From Arminella tubonensis (GTDB lineage: Bacteria; Pseudomonadota; Alphaproteobacteria; Rhizobiales; Rhizobiaceae), in contig NZ_PCDP01000026.1 in NCBI RefSeq assembly GCF_003240585.1, positions 19,288 to 83,287 of the forward strand: a stretch of 64,000 nucleotides of DNA, in the 5' to 3' direction. Below, one piece after another: positions 26,978-36,732 of this stretch. Under the pieces are notes generated by a model that saw nothing but the letters and a program-made list of their open reading frames with translations, was not told the origin of the DNA and searched no databases. The position numbers were made by a program, and so were the translations under genes. Position 1 is the stretch's first letter; each line of letters starts with the position of its first letter.

Positions 26978-27910
26978 ATGTCCAAACCACGCAAACCCAA
27001 GGGCCGCCCGGTTTCCGGCTGGCTGATCCTCGACAAGCCGGTCGATTTCGGCTCGACCGAAGCCGTCTCCAAGATCAAGTGGCTATTCAAGGCCCAGAAG
27101 GCCGGGCACGCCGGTACGCTCGATCCGCTGGCTTCCGGCATGCTGCCGATCGCACTCGGCGACGCCACCAAGACTGTGCCTTACGTAATGGACGGGCGGA
27201 AGATCTATGAATTCGCCGTCAGCTGGGGCGAGGAACGCGCGACGGACGACCTGGAAGGCGACGTCACGCAGACGTCGGACAGCCGTCCGAGCGAAGAAGA
27301 TATCCGTGCGCTGCTGCCCAAATATCTTGGTGTCATCAGCCAGGTACCGCCGCAGTTCTCGGCAATCAAGATCGCCGGTGAGCGCGCCTACGATCTCGCA
27401 CGTGAAGGCGAGACGGTCGAAATCCCGTCCCGCGAAGTCGAGATCTTCCGGCTGACGCTGCTTGCCTGCCCTGACGAAAATACGAGCCATTTCGAAGTCG
27501 AATGTGGCAAGGGGACTTATGTCCGCGCCCTGGCGCGCGATTTTGGTCGCGAGCTCGGCTGCTACGGTCACATTTCCGGCCTGCGCCGCAGCTTCGTCGC
27601 GCCCTTTGCCGAGGAGACCATGATCCCGCTTGCGGAGCTCGTGGAGCTCGAAAAAATCGAGGATATGGACGAGCGGCTGGCCGCGCTGGACGCATTGATG
27701 ATCGACACCAGTGAGGCGCTTTCGGCGCTGCCGCATCTGGCGGTCACCGATGACCAGGCGCACCGACTGAAGATGGGCAACCCGATCCTCGTGCGGGGCC
27801 GCGACGCTCCGGTTGCCGAAAGCGAGGCCTACGCCACCGCGCGGGGCAAGCTTATCGCGATCGGCGAGATAGGCGAAGGCGAGTTTCGCCCGAAGCGGGT
27901 TTTCGTCTGA
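26978..27910 (+). CDS. truB: tRNA pseudouridine(55) synthase
   Basis: A 310-residue enzyme making pseudouridine at position 55 of the T loop of tRNAs. It starts [21 protein letters not shown] and has the catalytic Asp in [21 protein letters not shown] (residue about 49), then [19 protein letters not shown] and the conserved [19 protein letters not shown]. The C-terminal part contains a short PUA-like region. Co-transcribed with rbfA, 9 bases apart. Confidence 0.96.
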   Translation: MSKPRKPKGRPVSGWLILDKPVDFGSTEAVSKIKWLFKAQKAGHAGTLDPLASGMLPIALGDATKTVPYVMDGRKIYEFAVSWGEERATDDLEGDVTQTSDSRPSEEDIRALLPKYLGVISQVPPQFSAIKIAGERAYDLAREGETVEIPSREVEIFRLTLLACPDENTSHFEVECGKGTYVRALARDFGRELGCYGHISGLRRSFVAPFAEETMIPLAELVELEKIEDMDERLAALDALMIDTSEALSALPHLAVTDDQAHRLKMGNPILVRGRDAPVAESEAYATARGKLIAIGEIGEGEFRPKRVFV

Positions 27911-28088
27911 TTGCCATCGGACTACCTTCGCGCCTGCGGGAGAAGGGAACAAGCATGCCTCTTCCCTTTGCATCCTGAATAGTCTATAGGCTGCGCCAGC
28001 ATCGGGCATGCCTGATTGCATTCGCGGCCAATGCTGGACGACATCCCGGCTTTTGGCGACTTCTTCCTCTCATCGAAAGGACCATCCG

Positions 28089-28358
28089 ATGTCGATTACT
28101 GCTGAGCGCAAGTCTGCGCTGATCAAGGAATACGCGACCGTCGAAGGTGATACCGGTTCGCCGGAAGTCCAGGTTGCCATTCTGACCGAGCGCATCAACA
28201 ACCTGACCGATCACTTCAAGGATCACAAGAAGGACAACCACTCGCGTCGTGGCCTTCTGACCATGGTTTCCAGCCGCCGTTCGCTTCTTGACTATCTCAA
28301 GAAGCGGGACGAAAGCCGCTACACCAAGCTGATCGCAAGCTTGGGCATTCGCCGCTAA
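28089..28358 (+). CDS. rpsO: 30S ribosomal protein S15
   Basis: An 89-residue protein that binds 16S rRNA helices 20-22 in the central domain. It is fully typical ([51 protein letters not shown]). The 178-base gap after truB suggests its own promoter. It is followed by a hairpin and pnp, as in E. coli. Confidence 0.98.
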   Translation: MSITAERKSALIKEYATVEGDTGSPEVQVAILTERINNLTDHFKDHKKDNHSRRGLLTMVSSRRSLLDYLKKRDESRYTKLIASLGIRR

Positions 28359-28769
28359 AGAATTTCCGGCGGGCGTTCTTCGGACGTCCGCCGGTTGCTT
28401 ATCAGGGGTAAAGAGCCCTGTTCGACATGTTTCTGAGGCGCCGCAAGCGTTGCGCGCCGTGAGACAAACCGGCAGGCCGGATGAGCCGGATCTGCCAACG
28501 CCAACCGTTGACCTGTCATGGGGCAGGATTGCCGGATGCTTTTGGCTAAAGCTGCTGCTTTAGCCCGGTTTCGCGGTCACAAGCGACCGAGGCCGAGATG
28601 CCGGACGAACGAACGCAGTTGCCGACCGAGATGTCGCTGACCGCATCGACCTTCCGTAAAAGCCTCCCGTTGTCTTGCCCATGATGCGTCACATCAATGC
28701 GGTCGTAAGATGTGCCTTGCCGAAAAGCGGCGACGGCGCGCCTTCCCGCATCACGCAAGGATAAAATAA
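28359..28769 (+). other. rpsO-pnp intergenic leader with hairpins
   Basis: These 411 bases hold no gene. They contain a hairpin after rpsO (28366-28394), a perfect 9-bp stem with tetraloop GGCTAAAGC-TGCT-GCTTTAGCC (28544-28565), and a smaller CGGTC/GACCG hairpin just after it (28574-28589). In E. coli the pnp leader is cut by RNase III and controlled by PNPase; a similar role is inferred from position only. Confidence 0.55.
28366..28394 (+). terminator. Hairpin after rpsO, possible weak terminator
   Basis: An 11-bp stem CCGGCGGGCGT / ACGTCCGCCGG with a TTCTTCGG-like loop, 8 bases after the stop codon. Only TTGCTT follows, so termination may be partial, or the hairpin may protect the rpsO 3' end. 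Confidence 0.5.
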
Positions 28770-30908
28770 ATGTTCGACGTCCATACAGTTGAAATCGAGT
28801 GGGCAGGCCGCCCGCTCAAGCTCGAAACCGGCAAGATAGCCCGCCAGGCCGATGGTGCCGTCATGGCAACTTACGGCGAGACCGTCGTTCTCGCTACCGT
28901 CGTTTCGGCCAAGGCGCCGAAGGCCGGCCAGGACTTCTTCCCGCTCACCGTCAACTACCAGGAAAAGACCTACGCAGCCGGCAAGATCCCTGGCGGCTAC
29001 TTCAAGCGCGAAGGCCGTCCGAGCGAAAAGGAAACCCTGGTTTCCCGCCTGATCGACCGTCCGATCCGCCCGCTCTTCCCAGAAGGCTACAAGAACGACA
29101 CCCAGGTGGTCGTCACCGTCGTCCAGCACGACCTTGAGAATGACCCTGATGTATTGGCGATGGTCGCGACTTCGGCTGCCCTGACGCTTTCCGGCATCCC
29201 CTTCATGGGCCCGATCGGTGGCGCACGCGTCGGCTACATCAATGGCGAATACGTCCTCAACCCGCATATCGACGAAATGGACGAGAGCTCGCTCGATCTC
29301 GTCGTCGCCGGGACGCAGGAAGCCGTCCTGATGGTCGAATCGGAAGCGAAGGAGCTCTCGGAAGAGATCATGCTCGGCGCCGTCATGTTCGGTCACCGTG
29401 GCTTCCAGCCCGTCATCGACGCGATCATCAAGCTTGCCGAAGTGGCTGCCAAGGAACCGCGCGAATTCAGCCCGGAAGACTATTCCGCGCTTGAAGCAGA
29501 GATGCTCGGCATGGCTGAAGCCGAACTGCGCGTTGCCTACAAGAACACCCAGAAGGCAGAGCGCTACGCTGCCGTCGACGCCGTCAAGGCGAAGGTAAAG
29601 GCGCATTTCTTCCCGGAAGGCCAGGAAGCGAAGTACTCGGCCGAAGTCATCGGCGCCGTCTTCAAGCACCTGCAGGCGAAGATCGTTCGCTGGAACATCC
29701 TCGACACCAAGAGCCGCATCGACGGCCGCGACCTGTCGACCGTTCGTCCGATCGTCTCGGAAGTCGGCGTCCTGCCGCGCACGCACGGTTCGGCTCTGTT
29801 CACCCGCGGTGAAACGCAGGCGATCGTCGTTGCCACGCTCGGTACCGGCGAAGACGAACAGTATGTCGACAGCCTGACGGGCATGTATAAGGAACGCTTC
29901 CTTCTGCATTACAACTTCCCTCCCTACTCGGTCGGCGAAACGGGCCGCATGGGCTCCCCGGGCCGCCGCGAAATCGGCCACGGCAAGCTTGCATGGCGCG
30001 CTATCCGCCCGATGCTTCCGACAGCAGAGCAGTTCCCCTACACGCTGCGCGTCGTATCCGAGATCACCGAATCCAACGGCTCCTCGTCGATGGCAACCGT
30101 CTGCGGCACCTCGCTCGCCCTCATGGATGCCGGCGTTCCGCTCTCGAAGCCTGTTGCTGGTATCGCCATGGGCCTGATCAAGGAAGACGCCCGCTTCGCG
30201 GTCCTTTCCGACATCCTCGGTGACGAAGATCATCTCGGCGACATGGACTTCAAGGTGGCCGGCACCGAAGGCGGTATCACCGCGCTTCAGATGGACATCA
30301 AGATCGAAGGCATCACCGAAGAGATCATGAATGTCGCGCTGAACCAGGCAAAGGGTGGCCGTCTGCACATTCTCACCGAAATGGGCAAGGCGATCTCCGA
30401 AAGCCGCGGCCAGCTCGGCGAATTCGCACCGCGCATCGAAGTCATGAACATCCCGGTCGACAAGATCCGTGAAGTCATCGGCTCCGGCGGCAAGGTCATC
30501 CGCGAAATCGTCGAGAAGACGGGCGCCAAGATCAACATCGAAGACGACGGCACGGTCAAGATCGCCTCTGCTTCCGGCAAGGAAATCGAAGCTGCCCGCA
30601 AGTGGATCCACTCGATCGTTGCAGAACCTGAAATCAACCAGGTTTACGAAGGCACCGTTGTGAAGACCGCCGATTTCGGCGCGTTCGTCAACTTCTTCGG
30701 CGCTCGCGACGGCCTTGTTCACATCTCGCAGCTTGCTTCCGACCGTGTCGCCAAGACGACCGACGTCGTCAAGGAAGGCCAGAAGGTCTGGGTCAAGCTT
30801 CTCGGCTTCGACGAGCGCGGCAAGGTTCGCCTTTCCATGAAGGTCGTCGACCAGGAAACCGGCAAGGAAATTCCTGCCGACAAGAAGAAGGAAGAAGCGG
30901 CCGAATAA
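28770..30908 (+). CDS. pnp: Polyribonucleotide nucleotidyltransferase (PNPase)
   Basis: A 712-residue phosphorolytic 3'-5' exoribonuclease, part of the RNA degradosome. Order: first RNase PH domain (about 10-140), helical linker, second RNase PH domain (about 310-450, with GSGDED-type active-site region [10 protein letters not shown] and [19 protein letters not shown]), KH domain with [12 protein letters not shown] (about residue 569), and S1 domain (about 620-690, [18 protein letters not shown]). Complete and normal length. A terminator follows immediately. Confidence 0.98.
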   Translation: MFDVHTVEIEWAGRPLKLETGKIARQADGAVMATYGETVVLATVVSAKAPKAGQDFFPLTVNYQEKTYAAGKIPGGYFKREGRPSEKETLVSRLIDRPIRPLFPEGYKNDTQVVVTVVQHDLENDPDVLAMVATSAALTLSGIPFMGPIGGARVGYINGEYVLNPHIDEMDESSLDLVVAGTQEAVLMVESEAKELSEEIMLGAVMFGHRGFQPVIDAIIKLAEVAAKEPREFSPEDYSALEAEMLGMAEAELRVAYKNTQKAERYAAVDAVKAKVKAHFFPEGQEAKYSAEVIGAVFKHLQAKIVRWNILDTKSRIDGRDLSTVRPIVSEVGVLPRTHGSALFTRGETQAIVVATLGTGEDEQYVDSLTGMYKERFLLHYNFPPYSVGETGRMGSPGRREIGHGKLAWRAIRPMLPTAEQFPYTLRVVSEITESNGSSSMATVCGTSLALMDAGVPLSKPVAGIAMGLIKEDARFAVLSDILGDEDHLGDMDFKVAGTEGGITALQMDIKIEGITEEIMNVALNQAKGGRLHILTEMGKAISESRGQLGEFAPRIEVMNIPVDKIREVIGSGGKVIREIVEKTGAKINIEDDGTVKIASASGKEIEAARKWIHSIVAEPEINQVYEGTVVKTADFGAFVNFFGARDGLVHISQLASDRVAKTTDVVKEGQKVWVKLLGFDERGKVRLSMKVVDQETGKEIPADKKKEEAAE

Positions 30909-30931
30909 GCCGCGCCTTCATTGCATTTCCG

Positions 30932-30963
30932 GGGCGCGGGAATAACTTCCGCGCCCTTTTTCT
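30932..30963 (+). terminator. Rho-independent terminator after pnp
   Basis: GGGCGCGG-gaataactt-CCGCGCCC followed by TTTTTCT, 24 bases after the pnp stop codon. Confidence 0.85.
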
Positions 30964-30990
30964 ATCTGCCCTGCAAGACGAGATCACGCC

Positions 30991-32007
30991 ATGAGCCGCG
31001 ACGCGCTTAAGACCCTGTTCCATCCCTTCGCCTCCGGCACCGTCGCTGTTCCAGGTGAAGGCGAGCGCATTCTTTTTCTCGGCGCAGAGGCCGGTTTTTC
31101 GTTGCCTGAGGGTTTTGGAGCCGCTCTCAATGCCGTCCAGGGGTTTCGCCCACTACATCGCCACCTTCTGGCCCAGCGGATCGAGACGACACCTGAGATC
31201 GAAGGCGAGGACTACGACGGCGCACTCATCCTCTGCACCAAGCACAAGGGTGAGAACGAGGGCAACGTAGCCGAGGCGCTTTCGCGCGTTAAGCTTGGTG
31301 GTCTAATTGTCGTTGCAGGCGGCAAGGAAGACGGCATTCAGCCGTTGCGCAAGCGTGTCGAAGGGCTTGGCGTCTCTGTCGAGCACATGCCGAAATATCA
31401 TGGCGTGGCTTTCTGGTTCGGCCGTCCGGAGGAAATCGCGCCATTGCTGGCGAAATTTGAAAAGAAGCCCGCGAATGTCGAAGGCCGGTTTGTCGCCGAG
31501 GCCGGGATGTTCTCGTTTGATCGCGTCGATGCCGGTTCGGAACTGCTGGCATCGCGCCTGCCGACCGACTTCACCGGCGACGTGGCGGATTTCGGCGCCG
31601 GCTGGGGCTACCTATCGGTGGAGATGGCCGCGAAGTCTCCGAAGCTTGGCCGCATAGACCTGTACGAGGCCGACCATGCGTCGCTCGAGGCTGCCAAGGC
31701 TAACATGGCAAGGAACTGCCCGTCGATCGGCGCCCGCTACTTCTGGCACGATCTGACCGGCGAGCCTGTCAGGGACAAGTACGACCTCGTCATCATGAAC
31801 CCGCCGTTCCACGAGGGCCATGCCGCGGATCCGGCGCTTGGCGCTGCATTGATCAAGACTGCCGCTTCGGCCCTTCGCGGCGGAGGCCGGCTTATGCTGG
31901 TCGCAAATCGCGGACTGCCTTACGAGCCCGTCTTGGCGGAACACTTCAAGGAGCATGGCGAGACCTGCCGCAACGCCCGCTTCAAGGTGCTCTGGGCGAA
32001 GAAGTAG
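30991..32007 (+). CDS. RsmC/RlmG-type rRNA guanine-N2 methyltransferase
   Basis: A 338-residue protein with a degenerate N-terminal methyltransferase-like half and a working C-terminal one, the duplicated layout of RsmC. The C-terminal half shows FTGDVADFGAGWGYLSVEMA (motif I), IDLYEADHASLEAAKANM (motif II) and IMNPPFHEGHAADPALG (N-P-P-F-H-x-G, motif IV, the guanine N2 methyltransferase mark). The likely reaction is SAM-dependent methylation of a G in 16S rRNA (G1207 in E. coli). It follows pnp after its terminator, so it likely has its own promoter. Confidence 0.85.
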   Translation: MSRDALKTLFHPFASGTVAVPGEGERILFLGAEAGFSLPEGFGAALNAVQGFRPLHRHLLAQRIETTPEIEGEDYDGALILCTKHKGENEGNVAEALSRVKLGGLIVVAGGKEDGIQPLRKRVEGLGVSVEHMPKYHGVAFWFGRPEEIAPLLAKFEKKPANVEGRFVAEAGMFSFDRVDAGSELLASRLPTDFTGDVADFGAGWGYLSVEMAAKSPKLGRIDLYEADHASLEAAKANMARNCPSIGARYFWHDLTGEPVRDKYDLVIMNPPFHEGHAADPALGAALIKTAASALRGGGRLMLVANRGLPYEPVLAEHFKEHGETCRNARFKVLWAKK

Positions 32008-32047
32008 GTTCGCGGAAGCTGACTGCCTATCGAGAGACAGAACGAAA

Positions 32048-32087
32048 AACGGACGCGAATTGAAACAATTCGCGTCCGTTTTGTTTT
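32048..32087. terminator. Bidirectional terminator between methyltransferase and fabI
   Basis: A perfect 14-bp stem AACGGACGCGAATT-gaaac-AATTCGCGTCCGTT with T-rich tail on the + strand (TTGTTTTG) and A-rich flank (GAAAAAC) that gives a T run on the minus strand. It serves both converging genes. Confidence 0.9.
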
Positions 32088-32100
32088 GTAGCAGCTCGTC

Positions 32101-32907
32101 TTACTCGACGTCGGCGCGGGTCAAGGTTTCCAACGTCGGCATCGACGTGATGTTGTAGCCGGCGTCCACATGGTGGATTTCGCCGGTCACGCCTGCGGAA
32201 AGATCCGACAAAAGGTAGAGTGCGGAGCCGCCGACGTGGTCGATGGTCACTGTCTTGCGCAGCGGTGCGTTGTGCTGGTTCCACGACAGGATGGCGCGGG
32301 CGTCCGAGATGCCGGCACCGGCGAGCGTGCGGATCGGACCCGCCGAGATGGCGTTGACGCGAATGCCGCGCGGGCCGTAGTCAGCCGCGAGATAGCGCAC
32401 GGAGGCCTCCAGCGCCGCCTTGGCCACACCCATCACATTGTAGTTCGGGATGACACGGGCCGAGCCGTTGTAAGTCAGCGTCAGGATGCTGCCGCTTTCG
32501 TCCATCATGCTCGCTGCACGCTTGGCAACCTCGGTGAACGAGAAGCACGAGATTAGCATCGTACGCGTGAAATTCTCGCGCGTGGTGTTGGCGTAGAGGC
32601 CCTTCAGCTCGTTCTTGTCTGAAAAGCCGATCGCGTGCACCAGGAAGTCCAACTTGCCCCAGCGGGCTCGCAGTTCCTCCATGGCCGCGTCAACCGAGGC
32701 GATGTCCTCGACGTCGCAGGGCAGAACGAAATCTGAACCGACTTCCGCCGCGAGCGGCTTGACCCGCTTGCCAAGCGCCTCGCCCTGATAGGTGAAGGCG
32801 AGTTCCGCGCCTTGGGCCGCCAGCGCTTTTGCGATTCCCCAGGCGATGGAATGATTGTTTGCGACGCCCATGATGAGGCCGCGCTTGCCGTCCATTATTC
32901 CGGTCAT
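32101..32907 (-). CDS. fabI: Enoyl-[acyl-carrier-protein] reductase (NADH)
   Basis: A 268-residue short-chain dehydrogenase-like enzyme for the last step of each fatty acid elongation cycle. It starts GKRGLIMGVANNHSIAWGIAKALAAQGAELAFTYQG, the FabI nucleotide site. The catalytic Tyr-(x)6-Lys is in NYNVMGVAKAALEASVRYLA and the substrate loop is GPIRTLAGAGISD. It is the target of triclosan-type inhibitors. It is the last of fabA-fabB-fabI on the minus strand, 4 bases behind fabB. Confidence 0.95.
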   Translation of the reverse strand: MTGIMDGKRGLIMGVANNHSIAWGIAKALAAQGAELAFTYQGEALGKRVKPLAAEVGSDFVLPCDVEDIASVDAAMEELRARWGKLDFLVHAIGFSDKNELKGLYANTTRENFTRTMLISCFSFTEVAKRAASMMDESGSILTLTYNGSARVIPNYNVMGVAKAALEASVRYLAADYGPRGIRVNAISAGPIRTLAGAGISDARAILSWNQHNAPLRKTVTIDHVGGSALYLLSDLSAGVTGEIHHVDAGYNITSMPTLETLTRADVE

Positions 32908-32911
32908 TGGG

Positions 32912-34132
32912 TTATCCGTTGTAGCGCTGGAACACGAGCGTGGCGTTGGTGCCGCCGAAGCCGAAGGAGTTGGAAAGAACGGTGTCTATCTTGGGATTGT
33001 CGATGCGCTTGCGCACGATCGGCACGCCTTCGAATTCCGGGTCCAGTTCGGCAATATGGGCGCTCTCGCCGATGAAGCGTTCCTGCATCATCAGGATCGA
33101 ATAGATTGACTCCTGGACGCCGGCCGCTCCGAGCGAATGTCCCGTCTGCGACTTGGTGGACTGGATATGCGGGATCTTGGCTCCGAACACTTCGCGGATC
33201 GCGCCGATTTCCTTGCTGTCTCCCACCGGCGTCGAGGTGCCGTGGGTATTGATATAGTCGATTTCATTTGCGACGGTCGCCAGCGCCTGCCGCATGCAGC
33301 GTGCAGCGCCTTCGCCCGACGGAGCAACCATGTCGTAGCCATCTGACGTGGCGCCGTAGCCGACGACCTCGGCGTAGATCTTGGCCCCGCGAGCCTTGGC
33401 ATGCTCCAGCTCTTCCAGAACCAGCACGCCAGCGCCGCCGGCGATGACAAAGCCGTCGCGGCTGACGTCGTAGGCGCGCGATGCCGTATCGGGCGTATCG
33501 TTGTACTTGGACGACATCGCACCCATGGCGTCGAACAGGTTCGACATCGACCAGTCGAGATCTTCGTGGCCGCCGGCGAACATAACGTCCTGCTTGCCCC
33601 ACTGGATCATTTCAGTCGCGTTGCCGATGCAATGCGCCGAGGTCGAGCAGGCAGACGAAATAGAATAGTTGACGCCGTGAATCTTGAACCAGGTGGCGAG
33701 GGTGGCCGACGCCGTCGAGGACATTGCCTTCGGCACGGCAAACGGGCCGATGCGCTTCGGGCTGTTGTTCTTCTCGGTGATCTCGGCTGCCTCGATGATC
33801 GTGCGGGTCGACGGGCCGCCCGAACCCATGATGATGCCGGTGCGCTCGCTGGTGATATCAGCCTCTTCCAAGCCTGAATCGGTGATCGCCTGCTTCATGG
33901 CGACATGGTTCCAGGCGCCGCCCTGAGACAGGAAACGCATCGCACGGCGATCGACGAGCTCCGTCGGATCAAGCGACGGGCGCCCCCAGACCTGGCACTT
34001 GAAACCGTGGTCGGCGAAATCCTTCGAAAAAGAAATGCCGGATGTGGTTTCGCGCAGCGAGGCGGTAACTTCGGTGGCATCGTTCCCGATCGAAGAGACA
34101 ATACCAAGACCTGTGACAACTACCCGTCTCAT
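32912..34132 (-). CDS. fabB: 3-oxoacyl-[acyl-carrier-protein] synthase I
   Basis: A 406-residue condensing enzyme that elongates cis-unsaturated acyl-ACP. The catalytic Cys is in [16 protein letters not shown] and the two His in [12 protein letters not shown] and [30 protein letters not shown] begins the thiolase fold. The placement right after fabA supports FabB rather than FabF. fabA ends 73 bases before it in the same direction. Confidence 0.95.
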   Translation of the reverse strand: MRRVVVTGLGIVSSIGNDATEVTASLRETTSGISFSKDFADHGFKCQVWGRPSLDPTELVDRRAMRFLSQGGAWNHVAMKQAITDSGLEEADITSERTGIIMGSGGPSTRTIIEAAEITEKNNSPKRIGPFAVPKAMSSTASATLATWFKIHGVNYSISSACSTSAHCIGNATEMIQWGKQDVMFAGGHEDLDWSMSNLFDAMGAMSSKYNDTPDTASRAYDVSRDGFVIAGGAGVLVLEELEHAKARGAKIYAEVVGYGATSDGYDMVAPSGEGAARCMRQALATVANEIDYINTHGTSTPVGDSKEIGAIREVFGAKIPHIQSTKSQTGHSLGAAGVQESIYSILMMQERFIGESAHIAELDPEFEGVPIVRKRIDNPKIDTVLSNSFGFGGTNATLVFQRYNG

Positions 34133-34205
34133 GTGTTGGACCTTTTCCTTATTGTCGAATCTATGCGGAGGGCGCAGTACATATCATGCAGCGCCCCAGC
34201 CGCCT

Positions 34206-34721
34206 TCACTCAGCCTTGTCCTTGGACAGACCAACGCGCAGATCGGTTGCCCGGTAAATCTCCTCGCCATCGGCCTTCATCCAGCCATCGGCGATGCCGA
34301 GTACCATTCGGCCACGCATCACGCGTTTGAAGTCGATCCCATACTCAAGGAGCTTCGTGGCAGGACGAACCATGCCCTTGAACTTCACTTCGCCGGTTGA
34401 AAGCGCCATGCCGCGTCCCGGTTCGCCGAGCCAGCCGAGGAAAAAGCCCGTCAGCTGCCACATGCCGTCCAGGCCGAGGCAGCCGGGCATGATGGGATTG
34501 CCGGCAAAATGGCATGGGAAGTACCAGTCGTCCGGGCGCACGTCATATTCGGCGCGGATATAGCCCTTATCGAAAGCACCGCCCGTTTCGGAAATGTCGG
34601 TTATGCGATGGACCATCAGCATCGGCGGCAACGGCAGTTGCGCATTGCCCGGCCCGAACAGTTCGCCGCGCGCGCAGCTAAGGAGTTCCGCATAGGTGAA
34701 GCTGGATGGTTTCGTCGTCAT
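34206..34721 (-). CDS. fabA: 3-hydroxydecanoyl-[acyl-carrier-protein] dehydratase/isomerase
   Basis: A 171-residue hot-dog-fold enzyme that introduces the cis double bond at the C10 stage of fatty acid synthesis. The active-site His is in [31 protein letters not shown], with the Asp of GLDGMW. This specific motif separates FabA from FabZ. It heads fabA-fabB-fabI and diverges from irr, with 302 bases between. Confidence 0.96.
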   Translation of the reverse strand: MTTKPSSFTYAELLSCARGELFGPGNAQLPLPPMLMVHRITDISETGGAFDKGYIRAEYDVRPDDWYFPCHFAGNPIMPGCLGLDGMWQLTGFFLGWLGEPGRGMALSTGEVKFKGMVRPATKLLEYGIDFKRVMRGRMVLGIADGWMKADGEEIYRATDLRVGLSKDKAE

Positions 34722-35023
34722 AAAAGTTCCGTTTCCCCCGCAAAGTGCCGATGGATGGTGAAGCTAGTTCAACCCCGGCAGAAGATGAAGCGCAAGCGCA
34801 ATGTGCTGTTTTTCTGTCGATCCGTTAAACGAGCATTACGGTGTTATTTGGTGGTCGCATACAGGAAGGCCAAGGCTCCTGCCAGAGGCAAATGCACAGA
34901 TAGCCCTATTTTGCAGCCAATCGACACTTCTTGTCCCCATCGAAACTATTGAAAGCCTCGCGCGCAAAAGTTATATGGTCACCTGAATAATTGCGTGACA
35001 ACGGCAAACCGGAGCTCCTTTGA
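34722..35023. other. Divergent promoter region fabA / irr
   Basis: No gene was seen in these 302 bases. The part next to irr contains a good promoter match (34949-34977). The region has several weakly AT-rich spots but no recognisable iron-control element of the TTTAGAA/TTCTAAA type. Confidence 0.5.
34949..34977 (+). promoter_or_regulatory. Probable promoter of irr
   Basis: TTGAAA (34949-34954), 17-base spacer, TATATG (34972-34977), 47 bases before the irr start codon. Confidence 0.5.
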
Positions 35024-35443
35024 ATGGCGGCTGAAGCCAATATCGCTATCGAGACCAGGCTGCGCGTGGCAGGCCTGAGGCCGACCCGGCAGCGGGTGGC
35101 GCTTGGCGATCTTCTGTTTGCGAAGGGTGACAGGCATCTGACCGTCGAAGAACTGCACGAGGAGGCAGTTGCCGCAAATGTGCCGGTGTCGCTTGCGACC
35201 GTCTATAACACCCTGCATCAGTTCACCGAGGCGGGGCTGATCCGCGTGCTAGCCGTCGAGAGCGCCAGGACATATTTTGACACCAATGTTTCCGACCATC
35301 ACCACTTCTTCGTTGAAGGTCAAAACGAGGTTCTGGACATTCCGATCAGCAATCTGACGATCGACAACCTGCCCGAGCCGCCGCCGGGGATGGAAATCGC
35401 GCATGTCGACGTCGTGATCCGGCTTCGTCGTAAAGAGCGCTGA
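35024..35443 (+). CDS. irr: Iron response regulator Irr (Fur family)
   Basis: A 139-residue winged-helix metalloregulator. The N-terminus RLRVAGLRPTRQRVALGDLLFAKGDRHLTVEELHEEA is the Fur-family DNA-binding helix set, and the second half has the His-rich FDTNVSDHHHFFVEGQNEVLDIPI (the haem/metal site of Irr). In Rhizobiales Irr represses haem synthesis and iron-using genes under iron limitation and is itself degraded or inactivated by haem. The position divergent from fabA is what I expect in rhizobia and supports Irr rather than Fur/Mur/Zur. No cysteine-type haem motif occurs near the start. Confidence 0.93.
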   Translation: MAAEANIAIETRLRVAGLRPTRQRVALGDLLFAKGDRHLTVEELHEEAVAANVPVSLATVYNTLHQFTEAGLIRVLAVESARTYFDTNVSDHHHFFVEGQNEVLDIPISNLTIDNLPEPPPGMEIAHVDVVIRLRRKER

Positions 35444-35459
35444 GTATCGGTCTTCGGTG

Positions 35460-36095
35460 CTACATCACGTCATCCGGATGCCTGCCAGCCCTTGGCTTGT
35501 AGCTTGGGAATGTCCATCCGAACCATAGCGCACCGCCCCGCACAGCAAATGCCGCTGCCACGCCCAGCGCCGACGAGGCATAGAGCGGCATCGGCGTCGC
35601 GTTTGCCAGCGTGAAGACGCAGGCGCCCGCCAGCGCCGCCGTGACATAGATCTCCGGACGTAGCAGCACCGAAGGCTCGTTGGCCAGCAGATCGCGCAGT
35701 ATCCCACCGAAGGTCGCCGTCAGCGTTCCGGTTACGATCGCGACCGTCGGCGAGCCGGTTGCGGCGAGGCCCTTGGCGGCGCCCATGACGCAATAGGCGG
35801 AAAGGCCGATGGCATCGAGCCAGATCAGCAGCCGATAGCGTGATTCGAATAGATGAGCCGTGAAGAAGACGATGGCGCCGACCACGCAGCAGACAAGAAT
35901 ATAGGTTGGGTTCACCACCCAGAAGACCGGGACGCGACCGAGCACCACATCCCTCAGCGTGCCGCCGCCGATGCCGGTGACCGCGGCGAGGAAGAGATAT
36001 CCGATGAGGTCCAGCTGCTTGCGGGACGCGGATAGCGCACCGGTCGCGGCAAAGACTGCGACACCGGCGTAGTCCAAGAACGTAAGTAGCGACAT
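35460..36095 (-). CDS. TRIC-type cation channel family protein (YicG/UPF0126)
   Basis: A 211-residue inner-membrane protein with seven hydrophobic helices made of two similar halves. Each half has the glycine-rich helix GIGGGTLRDVVLGRVPVFW and TATFGGILRDLLANEPSVLL (G-G-x-x-R-D), the signature of the bacterial relatives of trimeric intracellular cation channels. Transport role is presumed from the family. The ATG at 36095 is preferred over 36116 because of a CGGAGC site 7 bases before it. It converges with irr. Confidence 0.87.
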   Translation of the reverse strand: MSLLTFLDYAGVAVFAATGALSASRKQLDLIGYLFLAAVTGIGGGTLRDVVLGRVPVFWVVNPTYILVCCVVGAIVFFTAHLFESRYRLLIWLDAIGLSAYCVMGAAKGLAATGSPTVAIVTGTLTATFGGILRDLLANEPSVLLRPEIYVTAALAGACVFTLANATPMPLYASSALGVAAAFAVRGGALWFGWTFPSYKPRAGRHPDDVM

Positions 36096-36231
36096 CGGCT
36101 GCTCCGGTGACTGCATATAGGGAATATTCGTCGGAATGGATCACGGCGGCAAGGGCGGCGCAAGCGGCGCTGGCTAATATGCCAATTCGACCGTCGCCGA
36201 TCTTGCTGCGCGACCTTTAAGAGGAACGACT

Positions 36232-36708
36232 GTGAAATCCCTATTGATCGTGATCCTGAACGTGATCGCACTTGTGGTCATGCCTACCATCGCGCAGGCC
36301 CAGCAATCGCTGATGCCAGACCCCGCCGCCTTCGAGAGAGACCATTTCAACAAGCGCTGCGGCGGGCAGGCGAGCTATGGCGACGGGTTCGTCACCGAGC
36401 AGGACATCAACAATGACGGACTGAAGGACATTGTCATCAACGAAGGCGAGATCACTTGCAAGGGCGAAAAAGGTCCCGACTGCACCGACGAAGGGTGCCC
36501 GCGGAACTTCTATCTTCAGGTCGCCGAAGGCGGCTACTTCATGGTGGCGACGGCACGGATCTACGGCTACGATTTCATCCAGCGCTTCGGCAACATGGTG
36601 CTTGTCATGAAGATGCATCCGCATTTTTGCGACCGCACCGACACCGAGCCATGCGAAATGACGGTGCGGGTCCGCGGCACCAAATTCGTCACGATCTCGA
36701 AGAAGTAG
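36232..36708 (+). CDS. Secreted protein of unknown function with a Ca-loop-like motif
   Basis: A 158-residue protein starting at GTG 36232 with a signal peptide (MKSLLIVILNVIALVVMPTIAQA). The body holds DINNDGLKDIVINEG, which resembles an FG-GAP/EF-hand-type calcium loop (D-x-N-x-D-G-x-x-D). It also has six cysteines (e.g. CKGEKGPDCTDEGC, HFCDRTDTEPC) that probably form disulfides in the periplasm. No family was recognised. It is a single gene converging with the YdcF gene. Confidence 0.7.
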   Translation: MKSLLIVILNVIALVVMPTIAQAQQSLMPDPAAFERDHFNKRCGGQASYGDGFVTEQDINNDGLKDIVINEGEITCKGEKGPDCTDEGCPRNFYLQVAEGGYFMVATARIYGYDFIQRFGNMVLVMKMHPHFCDRTDTEPCEMTVRVRGTKFVTISKK

Positions 36709-36732
36709 CCACCGAGCCGAAGCGATCGGGAC

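Noticed and set aside
27915..27965. Second repeat family (GCCTGCGGGAGAAGGG) after truB
   Set aside because: Only a half palindrome is visible, too short to call.
28689..30722. 677-codon minus-strand open frame antisense to pnp
   Set aside because: PNPase is complete on the + strand; the antisense frame is the usual GC-rich mirror of a strongly biased gene.
36232..36708. Dockerin or true EF-hand protein
   Set aside because: Only one loop-like segment is present and the flanking helices do not match.
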